Of a stretch of DNA of 44,993 nt, positions 22,707-32,400 are shown piece after piece. Both the position numbers and the translations under genes were made by a program. The notes beneath the pieces were generated by a model. The model did not search any database. It was not told the origin of the DNA and saw nothing but the letters and a program-made list of their open reading frames with translations. The stretch covers positions 1 to 44,993 of the forward strand of contig DASXCO010000171.1 in the NCBI GenBank assembly GCA_036491125.1. The letters are read 5' to 3'. This DNA comes from Acidimicrobiales bacterium. Lineage in GTDB: Bacteria; Actinomycetota; Acidimicrobiia; Acidimicrobiales; AC-9. Positions within the stretch are counted from its first letter, which is position 1; each line of letters opens with the position of its first letter.

Positions 22707-23510
22707 ATGTCCTTCGTGTTGATCGACAAGCCCCGCCCGCACGTCTCCCTCATCACGTTGAACCGGCCCGAGCGCATGAACGCCATGGCCTTCGACGTCA
22801 TGATCCCGCTGCGGAAGGCCCTGGAGGAGGTCAGCCTCGACAACGACACCCGCGTCGTCGTCGTCACCGGGGCGGGCGACGCGTTCTGCTCGGGGGCCGA
22901 TCTGGAGGACTCGGGTGTGGTCCCGGACATCGCCGGGCTGACGACGCCCGGGATCGCCTGGCGGGCCATGGAGCTGCTCCACGACGTGATCCTCGCGATC
23001 CGCAGAATTCACCAGCCGGTCATCGGGGCGATCAACGGTCCCGCCATCGGGGGCGGATTCTGTCTCGGGGTGGCAACTGACATCCGTATCGCGTCGGAGC
23101 AGGCATATTTTCGAGCGGCGGGGATCAACAACGGTTTGACGTCGAGCGAGCTCGGGATCAGCTACCTGTTGCCCAGGGCCGTCGGATCGTCGCGCGCGTT
23201 CGAGATACTGCTCTCTGGGCGCGATGTCGATGCCCAGGAGGCCGAGCGCATCGGCCTGGTGTCGAGGACGGTGCCTGTTCCCGAGCTGCTGGACGCCTGC
23301 TACGAGCTCGCCGAACGGATCATCGGCTTCAGCCGGGTGGGCGTGGAGGGCACCAAACGTCTCTTGTGGGCGAGCCTCGACGCCGGCAGCTTGCACGCCC
23401 ACATGGACCACGAGGGCCATGCCCAGCTCTATGTGCGCCTCACCACGGAGAACTTCGAGGAGGCGGTCCGGGCCCGCAGGCAGCGCCGACCCCCCGTGTA
23501 TCGCGACTGA
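22707..23510 (+). CDS. echA12: Crotonase-superfamily protein, EchA12-like
   Basis: This 267-residue crotonase-fold protein matches the mycobacterial EchA12 pattern from memory: LNRPERMNAMAFDVMIPL, the oxyanion-hole block GAGDAFCSGADL, NGPAIGGGFCLGVATDIRIAS, YFRAAGINNGLTSSELGISYLLPRAVG and the C-terminal FSRVGVEGTKR. The two catalytic Glu residues of true enoyl-CoA hydratases are absent: the GGGCEL position is GGGFCL and the PEI position is AGI. Simple hydration of 2-enoyl-CoA is therefore doubtful, and isomerase or other acyl-CoA chemistry is possible. It is convergent with an acyl-CoA synthetase gene. Confidence 0.85.
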   Translation: MSFVLIDKPRPHVSLITLNRPERMNAMAFDVMIPLRKALEEVSLDNDTRVVVVTGAGDAFCSGADLEDSGVVPDIAGLTTPGIAWRAMELLHDVILAIRRIHQPVIGAINGPAIGGGFCLGVATDIRIASEQAYFRAAGINNGLTSSELGISYLLPRAVGSSRAFEILLSGRDVDAQEAERIGLVSRTVPVPELLDACYELAERIIGFSRVGVEGTKRLLWASLDAGSLHAHMDHEGHAQLYVRLTTENFEEAVRARRQRRPPVYRD

Positions 23511-23610
23511 TCTGGCGCCTCGGCGACTACCTCGTCCAGGCGGGGGGATCATTTGACTTTGGTGGTCTGAACGTGAGGTGAGTTCTCGGACGCGTGGTCG
23601 GCGCGTGCGG

Positions 23611-25140
23611 TCAGCCGCGCTCGCCGAGCCGCTCCGGATTGTCGGTGAGCCACCGCCGCAGGTCGGCCTTGAGCACCTTGCCGCTGGCGTTCCTGGGAAG
23701 GCTGTCGACCAGAACGACGTGTCGGGGCGCCTTGAAGCCGGCAAGTCGTGACCGCGCCAGCGCGATCACCTCGGATGTGGGGTCGGTCCCGCTCTGCTGC
23801 GGTACGACGAGGGCGCACACGTTCTCGCCCCAGCGGGGGTCGGGCACGCCGATCACCGCCACTTCCCGCACCCCCGGGTGCGAGTGGACCAGGTCTTCGA
23901 CCTCTCGGGACGCCACGTTCTCTCCGCCGGTGACGATGATGTCCTTCTTGCGGTCGACGATGTACAGCAACCCGGTCTCGTCCAGGCGTCCGACGTCACC
24001 GGTGCGAAGCCATCCGTCGCGGATGGTCTCGGTGGTCGCGGGCTCGTCGTCCCAGTAGCCGGACATGACCTGAGCGCCACGGACCAGGATCTCGCCGACG
24101 GTGCCCACCGGCACGTCACGCTCCTCGTCGTCGATCAGTCGTAGGGCGACGCCGGGACCGGGCCGGCCGGCGGCGGCGAGCAGATGCTGCTCGCCGGCGA
24201 GACCGCGCCGGTGCGCCTCGGGGTCCAGGAACACGGCGTTGCCGGATAGCTCGGTCATGCCGTAGCCCTGGGCGAGCTCCACGCCGAGCTGGCTGCTGGC
24301 CCGGGCGACGAGTGTCGGCGGCATCGGCGCCGCGCCGTACGCCACTGATCGAATGGAGGGCACCGACCGACCGAGCCTGTCCAGGTGGTCGAGGAGGGCG
24401 TCCAGCATGGTGGCCGCCAGCGAGGTCGTCGTGGCCCGGTACCGCGCCGCAGCCTCGACGAAGTCCGCGGGATCGAAGCGGCGGAGCAGCACGACGTGGC
24501 GGCCGTGGCGATGATGGTTCAGGACGTTGTACCCGGCGACGTGGCACAGCGGGAACGGGAAGAGGTACACCTCGTCGGCCGCCACGGGTCGACAGGCGGC
24601 GGTGACGTCGACAGCAGCCAGAAGGCTGGTGTGTGTGAGCACGGCTCCTTTCGGAGTGCCGGTCGTGCCGCTGGTGTAGATGATCCACGCTGGCTCGTCC
24701 GCCCGCTCCGCGACCGGCGGCGCGGGTGCCGCACTCCGCACGAGGGCTTCGTAGCGGTCGAGATCGAGGATCGTTCGGATCGACGGAATCGATCCGGCGT
24801 CCGGGAGGAACTGTTCCGGAGAGCCGGTCGCCCGGATAAGCAGCGTGGCACCCGAACGGGCGACGATCCCGGACAGCTCGGGTGGGGCGAGCCGGTGGTT
24901 CAGGAAGACGAGGACGCGGCCGGCGCGGGGCACCGCGTAGTAACACTCCACCCAGGCCAGGGAGTTCTCGCCGATCACGGCGACCCGGTCGCCGGGGTCG
25001 GTCAGCGCTTCGACGACGGCGGCGACCCGTGCCACGCGTGCCGCCAGGGAGTGGAAAGTCATCGTCGTCGCCCCGACGGAGACCGCGGCCGCGTCAGGGG
25101 TCTCGGTGGCGCTGCGGTCGATGAGATCGTGGAGGAGCAC
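23611..25140 (-). CDS. AMP-forming acyl-CoA synthetase (class I adenylating enzyme)
   Basis: The protein activates a carboxylic acid to acyl-AMP and then acyl-CoA. Motifs in order: YTSGTTGTPKGAVLTH (P-loop), YGMTELSGN, GWLRTGDVGRLDETG, YIVDRKKDIIVTGGENV (hinge) and PRNASGKVLK with the catalytic Lys. From GTG 25140 it has 509 residues and begins at the family N-terminus (VLLHDLIDRSATETPDA). GTG 25263 would add 41 Gly/Pro-rich residues that look non-coding-like. The acid substrate (fatty or aromatic) is not clear. Region 25141-25317 up to the next gene shows no further feature. Confidence 0.87.
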   Translation of the reverse strand: MLLHDLIDRSATETPDAAAVSVGATTMTFHSLAARVARVAAVVEALTDPGDRVAVIGENSLAWVECYYAVPRAGRVLVFLNHRLAPPELSGIVARSGATLLIRATGSPEQFLPDAGSIPSIRTILDLDRYEALVRSAAPAPPVAERADEPAWIIYTSGTTGTPKGAVLTHTSLLAAVDVTAACRPVAADEVYLFPFPLCHVAGYNVLNHHRHGRHVVLLRRFDPADFVEAAARYRATTTSLAATMLDALLDHLDRLGRSVPSIRSVAYGAAPMPPTLVARASSQLGVELAQGYGMTELSGNAVFLDPEAHRRGLAGEQHLLAAAGRPGPGVALRLIDDEERDVPVGTVGEILVRGAQVMSGYWDDEPATTETIRDGWLRTGDVGRLDETGLLYIVDRKKDIIVTGGENVASREVEDLVHSHPGVREVAVIGVPDPRWGENVCALVVPQQSGTDPTSEVIALARSRLAGFKAPRHVVLVDSLPRNASGKVLKADLRRWLTDNPERLGERG

Positions 25141-25317
25141 GGGCGGTTCCCGGTCTGTCAGCTCAGGGTGCCGCAGCGGATCCCCGTGAGGGCCACCTGG
25201 ACCTCCCGGAGGCGTCGGGCGATCTCCGGATCGTAGGCCCGTGGCCTGGCCGTCGAGGGCCACTCGACCACGGTCCGTGTCAGGGTCGGTACGCTGCTCG
25301 GGTAATCAGGGAGGGAG

Positions 25318-26553
25318 GTGGCAACGGCCCTGGCACGCTGCGTGAACGGGCACGACGTGCTCGCAGGCGACCGTTTTTGCGGGCAGTGCGGGTGGGCCGT
25401 GCCCGCTCATTGCCCCTACGGGCACCCAGCCCAGCCCGATCACACCTACTGCCGGGATTGCGGCGCGGCCCTGAACGGCGCGGCCCTCCGCCCGGTGGCG
25501 GCCTCGGCGTCCCAGCCGGTACCGCCGCCGTCCCTCCCGCCCCCGGCGCTGTTGCCATTGGAGCTGTCGGCAGGCCCGGTCGGTGTCGCACCGCCGACCT
25601 GGGCCGGCACGGTCCCACCCCCGTACGAGCCGGCGACCGGGCCCGTCGGTGTCGCACCGCCGCCGTGGCCCCGGACCGGGCCACCCCCGGTGCAGCAACC
25701 CGTGGGTCTTGCCGACGCGAACGCAGCTCCGTGGGCCGCCGCGCCGACTGGGCCGCCACCCGGGCCGTCGACGTGGCGGCCCACGGAGCCGTCGGTCGCG
25801 CCATCGGCTGGGTTCGGCGAGGGGCCGGGAGCACGGCCGCCGAGGCGCTGGGCTGCGGGCTCGACAACTGCAGCCTTGATTGCCGCGCTGCTCGTGCTCG
25901 CGGCGGCGGGCTTGGGCGCCTATGCCGGTGCGACCGGTGGACGGGGCCAGGGAAACGCCGTCTCGGGCCTGCCGGGCACGATCGAGTCTGCGGCGGCCGG
26001 GCGCTTCGCCGCTCGGTCCGTGTCACCGTACGCCAACATCGCCCGTGCACCGAGCGTTTCTCCCACGACGGTGCCGGCGCCGGCCGTCGCGCCATCGACC
26101 GTCGCACCACCGACCGTCGGGCCATCGACCCTCCCTCCGACGACCGCTCCGCCCGTCGCGCCCGCGGTCAGTGCGCTTCCTGGCCTGGCCTCGCTGACCG
26201 GGGACTGGACCGGACACGGCGGAATCCTGCACATCGGAGCTGACGGACAGGGACAAGCGACGTTTCGCGCCTACCGGTTCTGCAGCAACGACCCGACCCC
26301 GCCGTGCGACACGATGTCGGGGAGCACGATCGTCGACGGCGGCCACGCCCAGTTCCGTCTGAAGCCCTCGAGCGTGCCTGGCACGGCGACCGGTCAGGTG
26401 ACGAGCAGCGACGACCCCGAGGCCTTCCAGCCCAGCTTCGCGATGACGGTGGACCTCAGGCCCGGCGACGTGATGCTCGTCACCTCCTCACCGGCCGCGC
26501 AGAGCGTCGCCTACTGCGGATCCCGCGCCGCCGCGGGCGCGTGCGGCGCCTGA
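25318..26553 (+). CDS. Membrane protein with N-terminal zinc ribbons and extracytosolic domain
   Basis: The 411-residue protein from GTG 25318 begins with two zinc-binding units: Cys8...NGH...Cys21-x2-Cys24 and Cys32...GH...Cys45-x2-Cys48. A Pro-rich cytoplasmic region (60-175) follows, with repeated GPVGVAPP units. One membrane segment lies at about 181-205. Outside are a Thr/Pro/Val-rich linker (VAPSTVAPPTVGPSTLPP) and a C-terminal domain of about 115 residues with four Cys (FCSNDPTPPCDT, YCGSRAAAGACG). The layout resembles sensor or scaffold proteins. I recognise no family for the outer domain. The ribosome binding site GGGAGG is very close to the start. Confidence 0.7.
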   Translation: MATALARCVNGHDVLAGDRFCGQCGWAVPAHCPYGHPAQPDHTYCRDCGAALNGAALRPVAASASQPVPPPSLPPPALLPLELSAGPVGVAPPTWAGTVPPPYEPATGPVGVAPPPWPRTGPPPVQQPVGLADANAAPWAAAPTGPPPGPSTWRPTEPSVAPSAGFGEGPGARPPRRWAAGSTTAALIAALLVLAAAGLGAYAGATGGRGQGNAVSGLPGTIESAAAGRFAARSVSPYANIARAPSVSPTTVPAPAVAPSTVAPPTVGPSTLPPTTAPPVAPAVSALPGLASLTGDWTGHGGILHIGADGQGQATFRAYRFCSNDPTPPCDTMSGSTIVDGGHAQFRLKPSSVPGTATGQVTSSDDPEAFQPSFAMTVDLRPGDVMLVTSSPAAQSVAYCGSRAAAGACGA

Positions 26554-26602
26554 GGTCGGTCGCTGGCGGCGGCGGACGCACCGCTCCGAAACCTGCCAAG
26601 TC

Positions 26603-26632
26603 GGTGCGACCGGCCATATAGTGCGGGAGAGC
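26603..26632 (+). promoter_or_regulatory. Promoter of APC permease gene
   Basis: TATAGT near 26618-26623 is a strong -10 match, with the weak -35 CTGCCA about 18 bases before it. Transcription would begin near 26630 and give a leader of roughly 80 bases that contains several complementary segments (GCCAA/TTGGC, ACTGG/CCAGT, GGGAC/GTCCC) between 26661 and 26697. The rest of 26554-26602 shows nothing clear. Confidence 0.45.
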
Positions 26633-26712
26633 CAGACAACCCGCCGGCGGACATGCAATAGGGACTGGCCAATGGGCAGGTGGGTCCCAGTTGGCACGGG
26701 GTCGGGGGATAG

Positions 26713-28545
26713 GTGCACAACCTGAGGCCACATCTCGGCGCCGCACGGAGAGGCACGGAGGAGTCGCGCGAGCAGATCACTTCTGTCCAGGGCCTGGCCG
26801 CGCTCTCGCTCGACGCCCTGACGTCCATCTCGTACGGCCCCGAGGCGATGCTGGTCGTCCTCGCGACAGCGGGGGCGGGCGCATTGTCGGCGATCGAGCC
26901 GGTCACGGGCGTGATCGTGCTCCTCTTGGCGCTCCTCGTCCTGTCCTACCGGCAGGTGATCGAGGCCTATCCGAACGGTGGGGGCGCCTACGCCGTGTCG
27001 AAGGACAACTTCGGCCACCGCGCCAGCCTCCTGGCTGGCGCGTCGCTGATCGTCGACTACGTGCTCACCGTTGCCGTGTCGATCGCCGCCGGTGTCGCCG
27101 CCCTGATCTCCGCCTTTCCGGGCCTGGCCAAGCACCCGCTGATCGCGAGTCTCATCATTCTCGTCCTCCTGACGGCCATCAACCTACGAGGACTGGCGAC
27201 GAGCGCCCGGCTGTTCATCATCCCGACCGCCGTGTTCATCGTCGGCACCTACGTGGTCATCGCCGCCGGTCTGCTTCGTTCGGGACCGGCGCCCGGCTCC
27301 GGCGTGATCCCGGCCCCGACGGCCGGAGCGGTGAGCACGGTGGGAGTGTTGCTGCTGCTCAAGGCCTTCGCCAACGGCACCAGCGCCCTCACCGGCGTGG
27401 AGGCCATCGCCAACGACGTCCCCGCCTTCCGGGCGCCACGGGCGGTTCGGGCCATGCGCACCGAGGTCATGCTGGGGGCGATCCTCGGCAGCATGCTGAT
27501 CGCACTGGCCGTGCTAACCGTGAAGTTCCACATCGCGCCGCGACACAACGTGACCGTGCTCAGCCAGATCACCAGCGCCTCGGTGGGTCGCGGAGCGTTG
27601 TACTTCACGGTCGACCTGACTACCACCCTCGTCCTGTGCCTGGCGGCCAACACCGCCTTCGGGGGGCTACCGAATCTCGCCAGCATCCTCGCCTACGACA
27701 ACCTTCTGCCCCATGTGTTCCACCTCAAGGGTGAGCGGCAGGTCTATCGGTACGGCGTGGTGAGCCTGGCTGTCCTGGCGGGCATCCTGCTGATCGCGGT
27801 CAACGGCAACACCAACTCGTTGATCCCCCTCTACGCCATCGGCGTGTTCACCGGTTTCACCCTCTCGCAATCGGGGCTCGTCCGGCACTGGCGAAAGACC
27901 CGGCCTCCGGGCTGGCGGAACAGAGCAATGCTGAACGGAACCGGAGCGGTGATGACCGCGGCGGCCCTGTTGATCTTCCTCACCACGAAGTTCACCGAGG
28001 GTGCCTGGGTCGTGGTGGTCGCCATCCCCATCTTCATGTTCTTGTTCAGCCGGGTGTACGTCTACTACGGCAGGGCAGGGGTGGCGCTGGGCCTGGGATC
28101 GACGCCGCCACCTCCCGCACGGGCGGAGACGGTGGTGATCGTGCCCATCAACCGGGTCTCGAACCTGATTGCCGACGCCTTGAGCTTCGCAGAGTCGATG
28201 GGCGACCGGGTGATCGCCGTGACCGCGCAGCACGACGAAGACGAGGCCGCTGAGATCCAAGCCGAATGGTCGAGGTGGAACCCGGGGGTCGAGCTGGTTG
28301 TCCTGCGGTCTCGCAGCCGCGCGGTGGCGGCGCCGATCGTCGATTACGTCACCTCCCCCGAGGTTCGGGCCCTCGGTCGGGTGGTGGTGCTGATATCCGA
28401 GATCGAGCCGCGGAAGTGGCGTCACCAGCTCCTGCAGAACCAGCGTGGCGGCATCCTGGCCAGCCGTCTCCGCCGAGAGACGGACGTCGTGGTGGCCCGA
28501 CTGCCCTTCCGCCTGAGTGAAGACTCAACCCGGCCCGAGGCGTAG
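26713..28545 (+). CDS. APC-superfamily permease, KimA-like potassium uptake candidate
   Basis: The 610-residue protein has about 12 membrane segments. The N-terminal signature ALSLDALTSISYGPEAMLVVLATAG and the SYRQVIEAYPNGGGAYAVSKDNFG block follow APC transporters of the KimA (YdaO) group. The C-terminal cytosolic domain of about 140 residues (ETVVIVPINRVSNLIADALSFAESMGDRVIAVTA) resembles the KimA USP-like domain. KimA imports potassium with protons and is inhibited by c-di-AMP. Amino acid transport is the alternative. The start GTG has GGGGG five bases upstream. The 3' end overlaps the convergent gene by 21 bp. Confidence 0.83.
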   Translation: MHNLRPHLGAARRGTEESREQITSVQGLAALSLDALTSISYGPEAMLVVLATAGAGALSAIEPVTGVIVLLLALLVLSYRQVIEAYPNGGGAYAVSKDNFGHRASLLAGASLIVDYVLTVAVSIAAGVAALISAFPGLAKHPLIASLIILVLLTAINLRGLATSARLFIIPTAVFIVGTYVVIAAGLLRSGPAPGSGVIPAPTAGAVSTVGVLLLLKAFANGTSALTGVEAIANDVPAFRAPRAVRAMRTEVMLGAILGSMLIALAVLTVKFHIAPRHNVTVLSQITSASVGRGALYFTVDLTTTLVLCLAANTAFGGLPNLASILAYDNLLPHVFHLKGERQVYRYGVVSLAVLAGILLIAVNGNTNSLIPLYAIGVFTGFTLSQSGLVRHWRKTRPPGWRNRAMLNGTGAVMTAAALLIFLTTKFTEGAWVVVVAIPIFMFLFSRVYVYYGRAGVALGLGSTPPPPARAETVVIVPINRVSNLIADALSFAESMGDRVIAVTAQHDEDEAAEIQAEWSRWNPGVELVVLRSRSRAVAAPIVDYVTSPEVRALGRVVVLISEIEPRKWRHQLLQNQRGGILASRLRRETDVVVARLPFRLSEDSTRPEA

Positions 28546-29289
28546 GACACTCCCGTTGGGCACGCTGCGCGCTGCGTTGGTGTCCTGAGCCACGCCGTCC
28601 TCGTCGAGACGGGCGGTCGTGTTGTCGCACCCGCCCTGACTCCTCGCCTGGTAGGTCACCGCCACGGCCTCGGGGGCGATCGAGCGGCCGGCGGCCGTGA
28701 CCGCCCGGAGGCGGCTCCAGCGGACGGTCACCGTGGGGTCGTCGCAACGGGCGAAGACCTCGGACCACACGACGGGGTCGGCCAGGTAGCGGCCGGGGAC
28801 GTGCAGATCCCGGATCACGGTCTGCTCGCCCGACGACAGGTCGCGCACGGAGGCCCGCCACACGTGCGTGCCGTCGGGTCCAGGTGATGACGGCACCCGC
28901 TGCACCCACAACTCGTATTGGCGCCGAGCTTGCCACGGAAACAACCGCGTGTTGGGGTTGCCGTCCAGGCCGGGCAGTCCCGAGAGCGAGCCGCCCAGCT
29001 CGCCACCGCCCGCGTGGTAGCCGCCCCAGTTGACTGCTGGCTTCGGTGAGCCGGTCGGAAGCCACTGGAGGCCGGTGTGACCTGCGCCCACGGTGTGTTG
29101 CCCATCGTGAAAACCGGCCTGGAGGGCCCAGAAGTACAGCTGCGGCACGCTCGGCGGGACGACGACCTCCAGCACCGCCGTCACCTCGTCGAGCAGCTCG
29201 GGGTGGTCGAAACGCCACCACAGATGGAACGAGGACGCCCCGTTGGCCGATGGCGGCGCGCCTCGCACGCGCGGAAACAGCCGGAGCAC
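28525..29289 (-). CDS. Conserved hypothetical protein
   Basis: From GTG 29289 the protein has 254 residues, with no membrane segment or signal peptide. It has well-formed blocks such as GASSFHLWWRFDHPELLDEV, VPQLYFWALQAGFHDG, GHTGLQWLP, NWGGYHAGGGELGGS and NPNTRLFPW. The abundance of Trp, Tyr and Gly and the beta-rich pattern suggest a jelly-roll or lectin-like fold, but I cannot name a family. The frame continues upstream to 29421, but those residues are Arg/Gly-rich and unlike the rest. Its 3' end overlaps the permease gene. Confidence 0.65.
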   Translation of the reverse strand: MLRLFPRVRGAPPSANGASSFHLWWRFDHPELLDEVTAVLEVVVPPSVPQLYFWALQAGFHDGQHTVGAGHTGLQWLPTGSPKPAVNWGGYHAGGGELGGSLSGLPGLDGNPNTRLFPWQARRQYELWVQRVPSSPGPDGTHVWRASVRDLSSGEQTVIRDLHVPGRYLADPVVWSEVFARCDDPTVTVRWSRLRAVTAAGRSIAPEAVAVTYQARSQGGCDNTTARLDEDGVAQDTNAARSVPNGSVLRLGPG

Positions 29290-29413
29290 GCGGACACGGT
29301 AGCTCCGGCGGCTCGGCCGCCCCGGACACGCGGCCCTTCCTCGCCGCCGGCGGCCCCTGGCTGCGCGGGTATCCGATGGCTCGAAATAACACCCTTGTGA
29401 TGAAATAGTGCCG

Positions 29414-32400
29414 ATGACCACTCACGCCCCGTCCCCGGCACCGCCCCTCGGGGAGGACGCACTCGCCGACTTTCACCCGGCCGTTCGCTCCTGGTTCGAG
29501 CGCCGCTTTCCCGAGGGTCCCACCGAGCCGCAGCGACTGGGTTGGCCGCAGATCCGCTCGGGGCGGGACACCCTCGTCGCCGCTCCGACGGGGTCGGGCA
29601 AGACGCTGTCTGGCTTCCTCGTGGCGATCGACGCCCTCTACCGGGCCCACGAGCGGGGCGAGGGCGTCGCCGGCACCAGCGTCGTGTACGTGTCGCCGCT
29701 CAAGGCCCTCGCCGTCGACATCCATCAGAACCTCGAGCGTCCGCTGCGCGAGATCGAGGAGACGGCGAGGGAGCTGGGCCTCGACGCTCCCGACCTGACG
29801 GTCGCCGTCAGGACCGGCGACACCCCGAGCTCGGCGCGCGCCGCCATGCTCAAGGTGCCACCGACCTTCCTCATCACGACCCCTGAGAGCCTGTACCTGC
29901 TCCTCACGGCCGAGCGGAGCAGGGCACTGCTCCGCCACGTAGACACCCTGATCGTGGACGAGATCCACACCATGGCTCGCGACAAGCGAGGCTCGCACCT
30001 GGCCCTCACCATCGAGCGCCTGGAGCACGTGCAGGAGGGGCCAGCCCGAGAGGCCGGCCCAGACGAGCAGCCGGCCCGGGAGGCCGGCCCCGACGAGCAG
30101 CCGGCCCGGGAGGGCGGCCCGCAGGAGCACCGTCGGCGCCCCCAGCGCATCGGCCTGTCGGCCACCCAGCGCCCGATCGAGGCCATCGGCCGCCTGCTCG
30201 TCGGCGTCGGCGACCGACCGGAGGCGTCCATCGTCGACTGCGGCCATCAACGCCACCTCGACCTCGCCCTCGAGCTCCCGGGCACCGAGCTCGGCGCGGC
30301 CGCGTCGACCGAGCAGCTGGGGGAGGTCCTCGACCGGATCGCCGGCCACGTGCGGGAGCACCGCACGACCCTGGTCTTCGTCAACACCCGCCGCCTGTCG
30401 GAGCGGTTGGCGCACCAGCTGGGAGAGCGACTCGGCCCGGAGCAGGTGGCGGCCCATCACGGCAGCCTCTCCCGGGAGCGGCGCCAGCGGGTGGAAGCGC
30501 GGCTGCGGGCCGGCGATCTGAGAGCCCTGGTCGCCACGGCATCGCTCGAGCTCGGCATCGACATCGGGCCGGTAGAGCTCGTCTGCCAGGTCGGCTCACC
30601 GAGGAGCATCGCCACGTTCCTCCAGCGGGTGGGTCGCTCGAACCACTCCCGTGCGGGCACGCCCTCGGGTCGCCTGTTTCCCCTGACCCGGGACGAGCTG
30701 CTGGAGTGCGCCGCCCTCCTGACCGCGGTGCGAGCGGGTCGCCTGGACGCCCTCCAGCCTCCGGTCGCGCCTCTCGACATCCTCGCCCAGCAGGTCGTGG
30801 CCGAGGTGGCGGCCGAGGAGTGGAAGGAGACAGACCTGCTCGATCTCTTCCGGCACGCGGCGCCGTACGCCGATCTCGAGGACGCCGACTACGAAGGGGT
30901 GCTCGACTTCGTGTCCGACGGTGTCCAGACCGGCCGGGGTCGGCGAGCCGCATACGTGCACCGGGACCGGGTCAACGGCTCGCTGCGGGGGCGTCGGGGT
31001 GCCCGCCTGGCCGCGCTGACGAGCGGCGGAGCCATCCCCGAGGTCGGTGATTACCGCGTCCTGCTGGATCCCGACGACACCTTCGTCGGCACGGTCAACG
31101 AGGACTTCGCCATCGAGTCGATGGCGGGCGACGTGTTCCTCCTCGGCTCTCATTCCTGGCGGATCCGCCGCGTGGAGCAGGGCGTGGTCCGGGTCGTCGA
31201 TGCCGAGGGCGTCCACCCAACCATTCCGTTCTGGCTCGGCGAGGCACCGGCCCGTACGGACGAGCTCTCGGCCGAGGTCTCGGGCCTGCGCCGGGCCGTG
31301 GACGAGAGGCTGGCCGCGGGCGACAAGCCCGGCGCCGTTGCCCACCTGGTCGAGGTGTGCGGCATCGACGCCGAGGCGGCGACCCAGATGGTCGAGTACC
31401 TGGCCGCCGGGCGCGCCGTCCTCGGAGTCCTGCCGACGACCGACGACGTCGTGTTCGAGCGCTTCTTCGACGAGACCGGGGGGATGCAGCTCGTCGCCCA
31501 CACGCCTTTCGGTGGACGGATCAACCGAGGTTTCGGGCTCGCCCTGCGCAAGCGGTTCTGCGCCACCTTCGACTTCGAGCTCCAGGCCGCCGCCAACGAC
31601 GATGCGGTCGTGCTGTCGCTCGGGCCACAGCACAGCTTCCCGCTGGCCGACACGCCGAGGATGCTGCGCTCACCCACGGTCGAGGACGTGCTCGTCCAGG
31701 CGGTCCTGGCATCGCCGATGTTCACCGCCCGCTGGCGCTGGAACCTCACCCGCGCCCTGGCCGTGCTGCGCTTCAGGGGCGGACGGCGGAACCCGCTGCC
31801 CATCCAGCGCATGGAGTCCGACGACCTGATGGCCGCCGTCTTCCCGGCGCTGGCCGCTTGTCAGGAGAACGCCGTCGCCGGACCGGTCGCCGTTCCCGGT
31901 CACCTGCTCGTGCGCCAGACGCTCTACGACTGCCTCCACGAGGCGATGGACATCGACGGACTGCGTCACCTCGTCGGACGCCTGGAGACGGGCGGAGTTC
32001 GGGTGCACCTGGTGGAGACGGCCGAGCCGTCCGTCCTCGCCCACGAGATACTCAACGGGCGGCCGTACACCTTCCTCGACGATGCCCCGCTCGAGGAGCG
32101 GCGCACTCGAGCCGTCCAGCTCCGCCGCAGCCTGCCCGTGGACGCCGACCAGCTCGGTCGGCTCGACGAGACTGCCATCGCCCGGGTCCGAGAAGAGGCC
32201 GCACCCGAGCTGCGCGACGCCGAGGAGCTTCACGACCTGCTGCTGTCGCTCGTGGTGGCCCGCCCCATGCCCGATCATCAGGACTGGTTCGAGCAGCTGC
32301 CGGCGGCCGGCCGGGCGACGACGGCGATGGTCGCCGGGGGAGCACTCTGGTGCGCGATCGAGCGGCGCCGCGAGGTCGAGGCGCTGCTGCCCGAGGCGGC

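Noticed and set aside
26624-26712. c-di-AMP (ydaO) riboswitch before the KimA-like gene
   Set aside because: The conserved elements of that riboswitch are not visible and the leader of about 80 bases is shorter than usual.
28349-30460. 703-codon leftward ORF
   Set aside because: It overlaps parts of three well-supported genes (permease, hypothetical protein, Lhr) and encodes only compositionally biased sequence.
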